From Symsagittifera roscoffensis (taxonomy: Eukaryota; Xenacoelomorpha; Acoela; Convolutidae), in contig NC_087067.1 of the NCBI RefSeq assembly GCF_963678635.1, positions 52,384,233 through 52,444,232 on the forward strand: a DNA stretch of 60,000 bases, written 5' to 3'. Below, one piece after another: positions 1-9,545 of the stretch. The translations under genes were made by a program, and so were the position numbers. The notes beneath the pieces are model-generated. The model saw only the letters and a program-made list of their open reading frames with translations. It was not told the DNA's origin and made no database searches. The number at the start of each line of letters is the position of its first letter. Positions within the stretch are counted from its first letter, which is position 1.

Positions 1-100
1 TTATTAGCCCACGGCCTAGCTGCCACGATTCAACCTTTGGCCTTTTTCCATGGGAGAGGGATGTCATCCTCTTTGCCGTAGCTGGTAGTAGACGCTGAAA
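1..100 (-). mobile_element. Truncated SINE-like repeat copy
   Basis: Positions 1-100 match, with substitutions, the element at 1917-2010 in the same orientation: both share a block with ttcaacc, ggccttt, gggaga and gatgtcatc, followed by gcc-agctggtag. The copy is cut by the window edge at one end and loses similarity near position 100. It is a fragment of a dispersed repeat family seen again at 1795-2116. No protein is expected. Confidence 0.5.
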
Positions 101-1794
101 CTGAAGGAACCTTTGTTTTCCTCCGCTAATGTTAAGTAGCAGAAAAGTGAGCTGAATTTAGCGAGTGAGCTGAATTGCATTGTCTTCCGCGAGAAGCTGA
201 GTGGTAGAAACCTCATAATCTTTTGGGCAGCTACTACTCGAAATTTTAAGAGTTTGTGGATTGAAGACAAAAAATGTTGACCACTGTTTCGTAAACAAGT
301 GCCTCTAAAACCCCATATTCCAATGTATGCAATTCTTGTAGGAAATGTGAGTTGTTTACGCCTTGAGGTAACTCATTTCCCTCTCGAAGGCGGTCCTTTC
401 TTATATTAGTGTAATTTGGTCCTAGCCAGACAGTTTGGTTAATTTCAGTAAATTTAGTTTCTTGAAAAAACGCTGAGTTTTTTTACCTTTACACATAGGT
501 CATTTATTTAAGGGGCTTTTCTTGATATTCCCTCAGATTTCAGTCGGAAAAACTGTTGAGATTTTTGAGGATACAATTTTTTTTTACCGGGAGGACTTCG
601 TAGGGGCGGGCAATTGTAGAAAAAGTGGTGTTTGCTGTATGGTTTTGTGGGTTAGTGTTTGGATCGTTTGAGGAGTTTGTTACTCGGGTGGCGATATTCT
701 AAACTTCGAGTGTTTTTGCCTTTCAGGCGTATCGTTTTTCTGGGAGGGGCAGGATATGGCTGTTTGTGCAGATTGAGCCATAACTGAGGTATGTAATTGC
801 AATTCCATTAATTTTAAGTAGATTCATTGGCATATGTGACATGGTCCACTTGCTTTGGTGCGGGATTTTTTGTGTAACAAAGAAGGAAGACATACTAGCC
901 TGGGTTTGAAGTAAAGCGGAACGTAAAGTGGGGATAATTTTCAAGAGACGCAGTAGCTCAGGTGCCACCAAAATTACGGTTTGAGTATGCTTTTTGCGCT
1001 AACAAACACAATGCTTTCTGTTCATTCAGTCGCATGAGCCTGATTTCTGATCTCTCAAACTCTTTCTGAGTTTCAGTGCCGTGACTTTTGTAGCGCATCG
1101 AAACCATCACAGGAAGGCGGAAACTTTTCTACCACGAGAAGGTGGCATCATCAGCTGATTCGATGGTTCGACCTGTCAGAGGCGCCTCAATTCTTTGTGA
1201 AACATGATGACTCAAAAGCTGTCGACAAAAAAGTAAAACCATTTTTCGCTAACTCTGTCTAAATTTCATCTTGTTAATTGTTTACTGAACATCAAGCAGG
1301 CTTCTCCAGCCATCCAAGACAATCCGGTGCAACGGGATCATAATTGATATCGTTCGAGAGGTCCGGATCATTAGATTTCTAACGCGGTTCTGAATTTTTG
1401 GCCACTGTGAGAAAATCATAAACACTACTCTGGTGTGAATCAATACTCTGGTACTTCGCTAACTGATTCACGCTTTAAGTCTCAGGCCGCTACCTTTTCG
1501 TGCTTCCATTATGGCTACCTGACACTGTCAGGACAACTTCAATCTCCTCTGAGCGATCCTAACGGTTCGATGCTTGAAGACAGGCCAATTGTCATCAGAA
1601 ACTGTTAAACGAGAACGTTGCAAGTGTTGATTCGCAGAAAGCGAGCTATGGTTTAAGTGGAGGTAGGTGCATTTTACAAAAAAGAAGCAAAATTTTGAAA
1701 TTGTTTCAAATGTAGGCACCAAGTCTGTAAACAGAAGCCACGCGGAACTCGATGTCCAATAGGTCGACATGTGAAACTGAGTAAATAAGTACAA
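101..1794. other. No gene seen; non-coding sequence
   Basis: I see no convincing exon. Reading frames are short, lack splice-site support and have no recognisable motif. A stretch near 1125-1160 vaguely resembles the hairpin core of the SINE-like element at 1917-2116, but the match is too diverged to annotate. Confidence 0.5.
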
Positions 1795-1981
1795 ACTGAT
1801 GACATCTTTCTCCCACGGAGAAAGGCTGAAAGTTGAATGGTGGGAGCAGGTCCGGGGCTAAAAAACTCGTTAGCTAAAAAACTCGTTGCACAGGGTTTTT
1901 TAGCTAACGAGTTTTTTTAGCCCCGGACCTGCTCCCACCATTCAACCTTCGGCCTTTCTCCGTGGGAGAAAGATGTCATCA
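1795..1981. repeat. Inverted repeat formed by two SINE tails
   Basis: The left arm (about 1795-1880) and the right arm (about 1903-1981) are near-perfect reverse complements, with only a few mismatches near the gaaggtt/gaaagtt step and in the A-run. The centre holds a repeated aaaaaactcgtt motif around a short spacer containing gcacaggg. The right arm is the 3' part of the element at 1917-2116; the left arm is a second, inverted copy of the same part without a tRNA-like head. Transcribed RNA would form a long hairpin. Confidence 0.8.
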
Positions 1982-2116
1982 ATTTTGCCACAGCTGGTAG
2001 CGCCATGAGGAGGCGGATGAGGCTGTGACAATCCCCCCAACTGTTACGGAAGTGGAATTCGAACATACGACTTTTGTGTTAAAAGCCGCGCGCTTTACCC
2101 GCTTGGCCACGGCTGC
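1917..2116 (-). mobile_element. tRNA-derived SINE-like element
   Basis: Read on the minus strand from 2116, the element opens with a tRNA-like head carrying an A-box-like motif (tggccaagcggg) and a B-box-like motif (gttcgaattcc), the usual internal RNA polymerase III promoter. It continues about 130 bp into a body that ends in the hairpin-forming tail shared with 1-100 and 1795-1865. Three partial copies in 2.1 kb and the head-body structure fit a SINE. The family is not one I can name. No flanking target-site duplication was identified. Confidence 0.55.
2047..2116 (-). pseudogene. tRNA-like head (pseudo-tRNA)
   Basis: This is about 70 nt with a D-arm-like and T-arm-like segment and an anticodon-arm region reading ggcttttaac. 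The acceptor ends do not pair properly and the anticodon loop is irregular, so a functional tRNA is unlikely. The start resembles serine/leucine tRNAs, while the loop resembles lysine tRNA. It is best read as the promoter head of the SINE-like element. Confidence 0.45.
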
Positions 2117-2321
2117 TCGGCAACCAGATTCCAATTTGTAGAGTTAAAACCCGAAGTGGCACACTGTGGATGCATGCCAGCAGGCCGTCAACTGCAGCGT
2201 AGAAGGAAAGAATAGAGAAAGTCATTGATATATCGCAAACGGATATATCGCAGAAAATCTTTTTACCGAAGCCGCCCATTCTCGTAATCAGTGTTAATTG
2301 AGACTCCTCCCTGGTTGTGAC

Positions 2322-2735
2322 CAGAGTCGAGATTTCTCACCTAATTTGAAGCAAGATTTGAGCGGTTTGAGCGGTTTTTGTTAGACAATTACGCTCAAAA
2401 TCTTGCTTCAAAATGAGCGGTTTGAGCGGTTTTTGAACGGTTTATCTAAAACGCTCAAAAACCGCGCAAGATTTGAACGGTTTTCGAGCGGTTTTTCTAG
2501 AAAAACCGCTCAAAAACCGCTCAAATCTTGCGCAATTTTTGAGTGTTTTTTTTTTAGATAAACCGCCCAAAATCGTTCAAATATTGCGCGGTTTTTGAGC
2601 GTTTTTTTTAGATAAACCGTTCAAAAACCGCTCAAACGCTCATTTTGAAGCAAGATTTTGAGCGTAATTGTCTAAAAAAACGCTTTAACCGCTCAAATCT
2701 TGATTCAATTTAGGTGAAAAATCTCGACTCTTTCT
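2322..2735. repeat. Foldback / MITE-like 0.4-kb inverted repeat
   Basis: The outer ends are reverse complements: agagtcgagattt near 2323 and aaatctcgactct near 2720. The similarity continues inward through agcaagattt, gagcggttt and agacaattacgctc on both sides. The core is built of many copies of a gagcggttttt / aaaaaccgctc module and has a local palindrome centred at about 2498. The whole would form a long stem with many internal alternatives. It has no coding capacity and resembles a foldback element or MITE. No target duplication is evident. Confidence 0.7.
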
Positions 2736-5700
2736 CTTTTGGCAACTGCATCTTTCAGTTGATTTACAATTATTTCCACGCACTTGATTGATAGTAATAC
2801 CTAGATAAACTACTGAGAAGGCAAACCACTTTCTTGGACTTGTCACCTTGGAGCAACTTGGTTTCACACAATTTTAGTTAATCTTGGAAAGTCATCCCAG
2901 CAATGAAATTCTGAGAAAAATTGGCAATTTTTAAAACCTCAACCCAAAAGATTTTGTATAAAAAATGCAAGCAAACTATTAATGCAACAAAAACTCAAGT
3001 TAATTCAACATCAACAAATATGCAAGCAAAATATTCATGCAACAAAAACTAGAGTTGTTTCATATAGAAACAGAAGCACAAAAACAAACTTATTTTTGTT
3101 TTTTTTTCTAAGTAAATTGCATTGCCAAAACTTTTAAAAACCCTTTTCGTGCAATCAAACTTTGAAATAACGCTGGTTTTTTGTGGAAAGATATTTGGGT
3201 GCAAACAGTCAAATTTCGAGCAATGAAGTTTAGAAAAATTTCAAACTTTTCCCTGGGGTGCATCGGTTTGTAGAAAACTTGAGCAATTTTGAAAAAATAT
3301 GCGAGCAACGAATTTCTGAAGAAAACCTCAAATTTCTCTGAAAAATTATTGGTTTGCGAAAAACTAGCTATTCATGTAACGAAATTTGGAAATGATTGAA
3401 ATTTGTGCCTGGAACAAATCGGTATTAAATCAGTTGAATTTTCTGAGAAAGCTGTTCTAGCAGTGAAAAACTGAAAAGTAATTGCAATTTTTCCGAAAAA
3501 AATTAGTGAGTAAGAGTTTCAAGCAATACTAAGCAAACTATTGAAGCCATGGAACTTTGAAATGTATTTAGATATTTCAAAGACAACCTGTTTGCAAAAA
3601 GATATAGTCAATCTAAGCAAACGATTCAAGCAGTAAAATTTTGAAAACCATGAACACAATGGGTATGCAAAAAACTTGAGTTAATCTGAGAAAACTGTTC
3701 TATCAATGAAAAACTGAAATCAATCCAGGAAAAAAAACAAATTGATGTGCAAGCAAATTAATTGAGATATGAATCTTTGATATAATTGAAATTGCTTCAT
3801 GGAATGTCCCAAAACAAAATATCTCAAAGCAACCTAATCAAGAAACAAAGTTTTGAAATCATTTATGTAACATTCCAAACACAAGTTTGTAGTTTTTTAA
3901 ATTAAACTAATCATGAGATGAAACTTTCAAATAATTTTATGGCTCGAATTAAATAAAAAAAAATCTTTTTTTCCTCACTACGCTTTTCCAGCAATCGAAC
4001 TTTGAAATCTTCTAGGTTTTTTATTTTAAAAAATGGTTTGCAGAACAAAGCTAGTTTAACAATAAAATGTTGAAAAAACTGAAAAATTTTCTCTTTAACT
4101 TCTATAAAATTACGTTTGTAAAGGTACCAAAAAAAGGTTTTATTTATTAAATAACTCTTTCGATATCTTTCATGTGTTATTAATGCTTTGAGAATATACT
4201 GTGTAATTACTGCTCTGATACTTTTGAGAAGAATTCGTGTTGGTGTGGTTTTTTCTCAACGCACTTTTAAACCAGACATTTTTGGCGTAGTGCTAACATC
4301 AGCTGAAAACTGAGAAATGCCACGAGCTCAAGGTTTTTCACTTATGACCATTTTCGCAAGATTTCTGTGGTTTGGAAGTTTTGCGGATCAACCATACAAA
4401 CCATCCCCCCACCTAGTGATCTAGAGTAGAAATTCCTCCCCGAACAATTATTAATTCTGAAAAATTTGGTTTAAAACTTGCATTTTGTACAAACGCGCAA
4501 AATCTGTAGTTCATCTTAGCAAGCTATTTATAATTTTTCGCTCAAGTTTTCATTGAATTACGCTTTTATGCCTAGATTGGCCTCCCCACGCATTTAATAT
4601 ATCTGTAAACATGTAAAAATATGTACGAAACATGCATTTTAAAGAAACGCGCAAAACTTAATTTTTTTTTTAATTTTTTCATGCATTTTTAATTTTGATA
4701 GGCTACAAAATTAGTTAAACCAACGTAACATTTATAGTTCGGTTTCACTAATTAAATCTGTTATGAAGGTGATATCACAATCTCTTCAAACCTATCTTGT
4801 AAAGATTCGTGTTTTCCCTTACATTGATTTGGGGGCATTTTACGTTGATCCAATTGCCAATTTTGCCAATTTGAGAACATTAAGGCGAGACATATAACAT
4901 GCGTTTTACCCGTAAGCGGCTATTCAATCAGCTCAAAAATTGTTACAAATAGAAATGGGGCACTCCACTTGCTCTACTTTATAAATTAATAGATACAAAA
5001 TGTGTCGCTTTATTCTTATTCATAGCGTATTGGAAGTTAACCTCTAAAATAAATGTCCAAGTTTTTGCATTTTTTTTTAAATCCCATAAAAACTAAACGA
5101 CAGTCAGAACACCGAGGGGTTCACCTTGATACGAGCAGACTCGTTCATACTTTTTTAGTGGAATTGCTTACATTTTCTCAAGACAATTAATACTCACCAA
5201 TCAAACATTACGAAGATAAACTGTGAGCTGGATAGGCGGACACTTCTTTGCCTCTATGTTTGTGGATTCCAGAGACAAGTCTTTAAACACGTTAAAGCTT
5301 TGTCGAAACGATCAAAGAGAATGAAACAACAAAAGAAGAACAAAGGGATTTCCTTGTTGGGTATTCCGCTAACATTTCACAAAAAAACAGTTTGGACTCG
5401 CTATGAACACGCTGAATAATTTTCAAAAAAAAATCTGGAAAAAACTAAAATATTTAAAGCTTATACTTCAAAGCAGTATGAGTTTTGTACTAACAATATC
5501 GAATGAAACAATTAGTCATTGAGTTGAAATATAACATCTATTTTACAGAAATACAAATAACTTATTTGTAACGCTATTGGAAGGATTTTTTGTTGATAAT
5601 AGAAGAAATGTTTTAACTAGCAAGGTTGTGGTAAAGTTGCTCCATGAATGCAATTTTCGGTGTTTTTGCTGGATGTGCTCGTTAATTCAAAACCAAAATT

Positions 5701-5749
5701 TTTTTAACCGTTCGAACCAAAACAAAAATAGAAGATTTTGTACACCGAC
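2736..5749. other. AT-rich non-coding stretch, degenerate repeats
   Basis: This is 3 kb without a supportable gene. Between about 2940 and 3900 the words gcaagcaaa, caacaaaaact, gagttaat and tgaaaaactgaaa recur at irregular spacing, suggesting an old decayed tandem repeat. Around 5040-5160 a motif ending in ttgatacgagca weakly recalls the sequence near 43910 in the 2-kb tandem array. It may be downstream sequence of the minus-strand gene ending at 5750. Confidence 0.4.
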
Positions 5750-7030
5750 TCAATCAACTGATTCTTTCATAGCATGCACTAATTCTTCGAGAGATTTGTT
5801 TCTAATTTTGCCTTGAATTTTTTCGCAGAGGTCTCGATCTTCGTCAAGTTTTTCTTGGTGATTTTTCTCTGAAAGCAAATCACTGTCGGTGTTCTCTGCG
5901 TGACATTCTATTACAATGCATATAGCCTTGTATCTTGTTCTTCGATAACCTTTCACGGTTATCGATGAGGCTCGTTGTTCATCGTTTCCACTAGTACTAA
6001 TGGTTTCTGTATGAGTTATCTGATCAGTTTCTTGAAGTGGCACTGACAGCTTTAAATGTTGGGTTAGCATGTTTCCAAGAGCAGCACGTGGTGTTTTGGA
6101 CAGCCTGAAAGCACATTCAATTTTTCGGAAGTAATTTGTTTTCTCGGTCCGAGATTTTGTCGAAATGTGCGAAAAACCATTCTCGGATCGGTTTGTTTTC
6201 ACGAAGTAAAAATCTTCGTGAAAAATTGTCGTTTGAGCAACCAATTTGAAGCTTTCGATGTCTGAAGAGCTGTTTTTCATATCCTTAGTTATGGAAGCAA
6301 CCAAAAGAGATTTAGTAAGCAAATCTGTGGTTGCTTTAAAGGCGAGAGCGGTTTTTTGTGGAGCTATGCATCTGGTATGCAAGTCAAATTGACGCCCAGT
6401 TCGATTCTCAGACAAGTAATCGAAACTTTCTACAAATGTATTGCTTTTATCCTTTTCAGAGCAATTGGCGTCTTTTGTAGAGTACAAACTTAATCCATTC
6501 TGATGGCCAAAAACCTCACCGATACCAGTTACTTTGTTGTCAAAGCTGCCGGGCTTTTTTAGATTCTGGAGTGTGCCAGATAAGACACCTGTTGCGAGAG
6601 TGGACATAATAACCTGCGGTGCGATTGGTGGCTTTTCACTAGATGAACTGTTTCTTATGCTCGTTTGAGCAATATCTGTTAGTGTTCCAAGTGTTCCCTT
6701 GTCATAATCATTTTTGATTGCTAAAGTTTTTGTCACATCACTGGTTTTAAGCAAAGGTTTTGTGCTAGAACCTAGCAGTTGATTGTTTTTACGAATGAAG
6801 TTTTCAGTGCCTAGTTTTGTAGGTTCTTCGCGATCTGATTCGGGAATAGTGCCACTTGTGGAAAAACTACCAGTCAATTGGTGCTGCAGTAATTCGGAAG
6901 AACAGTTCCAGATACTTTTTGTTTCAGGTGATAATTGGACGCTAGACATTCCAACAGCATGAGTGTAATCAGGTTCTTTGTTTGATAATATTTCGCCGAT
7001 TGTCTTAAGTGCAGGTTTCGCATCTTGCAG
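5750..7030 (-). CDS. C-terminal segment of the repeat-tail gene
   Basis: About 425 codons are in frame after the A10 run; one A fewer would connect it to the upstream segment (NNFKKKK then GLQDAKPALKTIGE). It is rich in Ser, Thr, Lys and Asn with no recognisable domain and a low-complexity, probably disordered character. It ends at a TAA at 5750 after a KSLEELVHAMKESVD tail that could be a short helix. The first roughly 30 codons of the open frame upstream of 7030 belong to the overlapping frame and should not be counted. Confidence 0.5.
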   Translation of the reverse strand: MQDAKPALKTIGEILSNKEPDYTHAVGMSSVQLSPETKSIWNCSSELLQHQLTGSFSTSGTIPESDREEPTKLGTENFIRKNNQLLGSSTKPLLKTSDVTKTLAIKNDYDKGTLGTLTDIAQTSIRNSSSSEKPPIAPQVIMSTLATGVLSGTLQNLKKPGSFDNKVTGIGEVFGHQNGLSLYSTKDANCSEKDKSNTFVESFDYLSENRTGRQFDLHTRCIAPQKTALAFKATTDLLTKSLLVASITKDMKNSSSDIESFKLVAQTTIFHEDFYFVKTNRSENGFSHISTKSRTEKTNYFRKIECAFRLSKTPRAALGNMLTQHLKLSVPLQETDQITHTETISTSGNDEQRASSITVKGYRRTRYKAICIVIECHAENTDSDLLSEKNHQEKLDEDRDLCEKIQGKIRNKSLEELVHAMKESVD

Positions 7031-8013
7031 GCCTTTTTTTTTTCTTAAAATTGTTAAGGTATGATTGTTCACGTTTAGCAGCAGGGGGTAGAATGGCATT
7101 GCCCATGCTTGCATTCGAATGTGCTGCAGGTCGTGAAATTACCATGGGAATTTTTTCTGTGTTTTTGCATTTCGGCCTGCTTGTTGGACCTAATTTTTCC
7201 TTGCTGAGGGATCTTTTGTCTAAATTTTGAGCTTGCCTATTCTCATGCATAGTTTTGTATGTCATTTCAGACTTTTCAGATGCTTGATTTTTTACAGGTT
7301 TTCTACTTTTATCTTTCACACTTTTGTCTGGTATGTCTGTGCTGTCAGCATCATTTCACTGTTGAGATAATTTCGATTGATTGTTATTTGCATTTTTTCT
7401 ACTTTTATCTTCCACATTTTTGTCTGGTATGTCTGTGTTGTCAGCATCCTTTCGCTGTTGAGATAATTTCGATTGATTGTTATTTGCATTTTTTCTACTT
7501 TTATTTTTCACACTTTTGTCTTGTATGTCTGTGTTGTCAGCATCATTTCGCTGTTGACATAACTTTGATTGATTGTTATTTGTTGGGTTGCTACTTACAC
7601 ATCTAGTTTGTTTGGGAGCATCATGACACTTCCCGGGTTTCCCGTTGTGATCAGTATCACACAAAGACAGTTTTCGATCTCTTGTCGCATCTTGAGGATT
7701 CGAAGTTTTCGGTTGGCTCAGAGTTCTTTCAGGCATGCTTTTTTCTGTTTCTGGAGATGCCTTGAAATTGCTGTTGCCGCTCACATGTTTCTCTTCTCCA
7801 AGGTGAGGATACTCTTGGGCTGCTTTAGATTCTTGCTTTTTAGTAATATTCCAACTATCTTTTTTAGGCGTTTTGACTGATGTTTTTGAGGGGGTTGCGT
7901 TATCTTGTCGTTGTGATATTCTGACTCGGTTCTTACTTAGTCGATTACAAGTGTCGCCCCTAGTGCGTTTTGGAATGCAAATCTTAGAAGCAATAAGCAG
8001 CGCAATGCAAAAT
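7005..8013 (-). CDS. Diverged tail repeats with nonsense change
   Basis: A plausible acceptor (t-rich, then cggctag) lies at 8014-8015, giving an exon start near 8013. The protein repeats the same order of motifs as the 119-residue units in diverged form, for example TRDRKLSLCDTDHNGKPGK and DNTDIPDKNVEDKSRK, and ends in two to three copies of a 32-residue repeat. At 7356-7358 a CGA Arg codon of this repeat has become TGA. The frame is otherwise open on both sides of this stop, continuing as DKSVKDKSRKPVKN to 7005, where the A10 run shifts it. Confidence 0.55.
7300..7570 (-). repeat. 96-bp coding tandem repeat
   Basis: Nearly three copies of a 96-bp unit (32 codons) begin at about 7300, 7397 and 7493 with ttctactttta. 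The units encode an Asn/Gln/Asp-rich repeat. One copy carries the CGA-to-TGA change described for this gene. Confidence 0.85.
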
Positions 8014-8496
8014 CTAGCCGAAATCGTAAAAAAAACTTGAAGAGTTTTCTCAATTCTGACATGCAGTTTGAATGCCAGTTCCTGCACCAGTTTTGAAAGA
8101 TTTTTACAATATATAAATTCAACCAAAAACTTCACTGATGTTCTGTAATATGCAAAGATCTGAACTGGCGTCTTTTGTATTTTTCTTATCGTTTTTTAAA
8201 ATCAAAATATTTAAAACAAAAATTGAAAATTTCGGACAACTTGGACAATAGATTTTATTGAATTTATAACTCTAATTAGCTATTTTTTCCCAAAAACTTC
8301 CGAAGTGATCTATAGTCTTAGAAAATTATTGAAATTCATGCAGTCATATAGTTTTTCTATAATTTTTTATTGTGTAATCTCCGGTTTGAGATTTTGGTAA
8401 TTAACTGCTAGAAATATTTAGAAGCTATTGAAAACATTGAACATGCCGAAACAATGCGACTGCAAAGCAAAAAAACCTGCAAAATGATTTTTTTTC

Positions 8497-9545
8497 CTAC
8501 TCAGAATTTTTCGCAAGTTTTGCATTCCAATGCACTAGTTTTGCATTCCAAAACCTAAAAGGAGGAGAAATGGAAAATTGTCTGTTTGGAGGCCACCGCG
8601 GAATAGTACCATGGGACCTGTTTCCAGCAGTCACTGAGTCTTTTGGAGTGTTGCAGTCTTCTCCATAGTCACTTCCATAACTCACCGTAGCCGAATCACC
8701 ACGATAAATTGCAGGTTTTCGACTGCGACGAAAATCAGACCAAGGGAGGTTTCGATCTCTTGTCTTTTTTTGATTGTCTTCCAGCTTGGGTTTGCTTATA
8801 GTTCTGTTAGGAGCGCAATGAGGCGTTTTTTCTTTTTCTGAGAGAACTTTCAATTTTTCCTGACTACGCAGAGGTTTGGTTTTTCCATCGTGATCTGAAC
8901 ACCAGTACTCTTCAGCTATATCCAATTCTTGCACTTTTTTCTTATTACGATTTTTGTTTCCAACTGTTTTGTCTGGTGTTTTTGTGGCGCCAGTATCATC
9001 TCGCCGTTTTATTAATCCGGATTGGTTACTTTTTCCAGGAGTTCTGCTTGCAGTTCTGTTAGGTTTGGGAGGTTTCCCGCTTCGACCAGTATCAGACCAA
9101 GAGAGTTTTCGATCTCTTGTCTTTTTTTGATTGTTTTCCAGCTTGGGTTTGCTTATAGTTCTGTTAGGAGCGCAATGAGGGTTTTTTTCTTTTTCTGAGA
9201 GAACTTTCAATTTTTCCTGACTACGCAGAGGTTTGGTTTTTCCATCGTGATCTGAACACCAGTACTCTTCAGCTATATCCAATTCTTGCACTTTTTTTTT
9301 ATTTCGATTTTTGTTTCCAACTGTTTTGTCTGGTGTTTTTGTGGCGCCAGTATCATCTCGCCGTTTTGATAATCCGGATTGATTGCTTTTTCCAGGAGTT
9401 CTGCTTGCAGTTCTGTTAGGTTTGGGAGGTTTCCCGCTTTGACCAGTATCAGACCAAGAGAGTTTTCGATCTTTTCTCGCATCTTGAGTTTTTGCCGGTT
9501 TATGTTGACTTGCAGTTCTGTTAGGCGAGCGTCGACGGTTTTTTT
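8497..9545 (-). CDS. Basic tail with 119-residue tandem repeats
   Basis: This continues the head exon after a one-base shift. It is rich in Lys, Arg, Ser, Pro and Thr, with recurring motifs TRDRKLSWSDTG, PNRTASRTPGKS, KTPDKTVGNKN and VQELDIAEEYWCSDHDGK. One 119-residue unit (357 bp) is present once in full, with partial copies on both sides; the two VQELD starts lie at 9291 and 8934. The C-terminal end has duplicated FWNAKL / HWNAKL words and stops at 8497. A sequence reading cctccttttag at about 8555 could alternatively be a splice acceptor. Such tails are usually disordered; a nucleic-acid or chromatin role is only a guess. Confidence 0.6.
8570..9480 (-). repeat. 357-bp coding tandem repeat
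   Basis: The sequence from about 9291 to 8935 is repeated, highly similar, from about 8934, and a partial unit precedes it up to about 9480. Differences are mostly single substitutions, so the duplication is recent. The period is a multiple of three and preserves the frame. Confidence 0.85.

Noticed and set aside
2047-2116. A functional tRNA gene
   Set aside because: The head has A- and B-box-like motifs but no proper acceptor stem or anticodon loop, and it is joined to a repeated body.
2322-2735. CRISPR-like array from repeated gagcgg words
   Set aside because: Repeats are in both orientations, irregularly spaced and without unique spacers, in eukaryotic-looking DNA.
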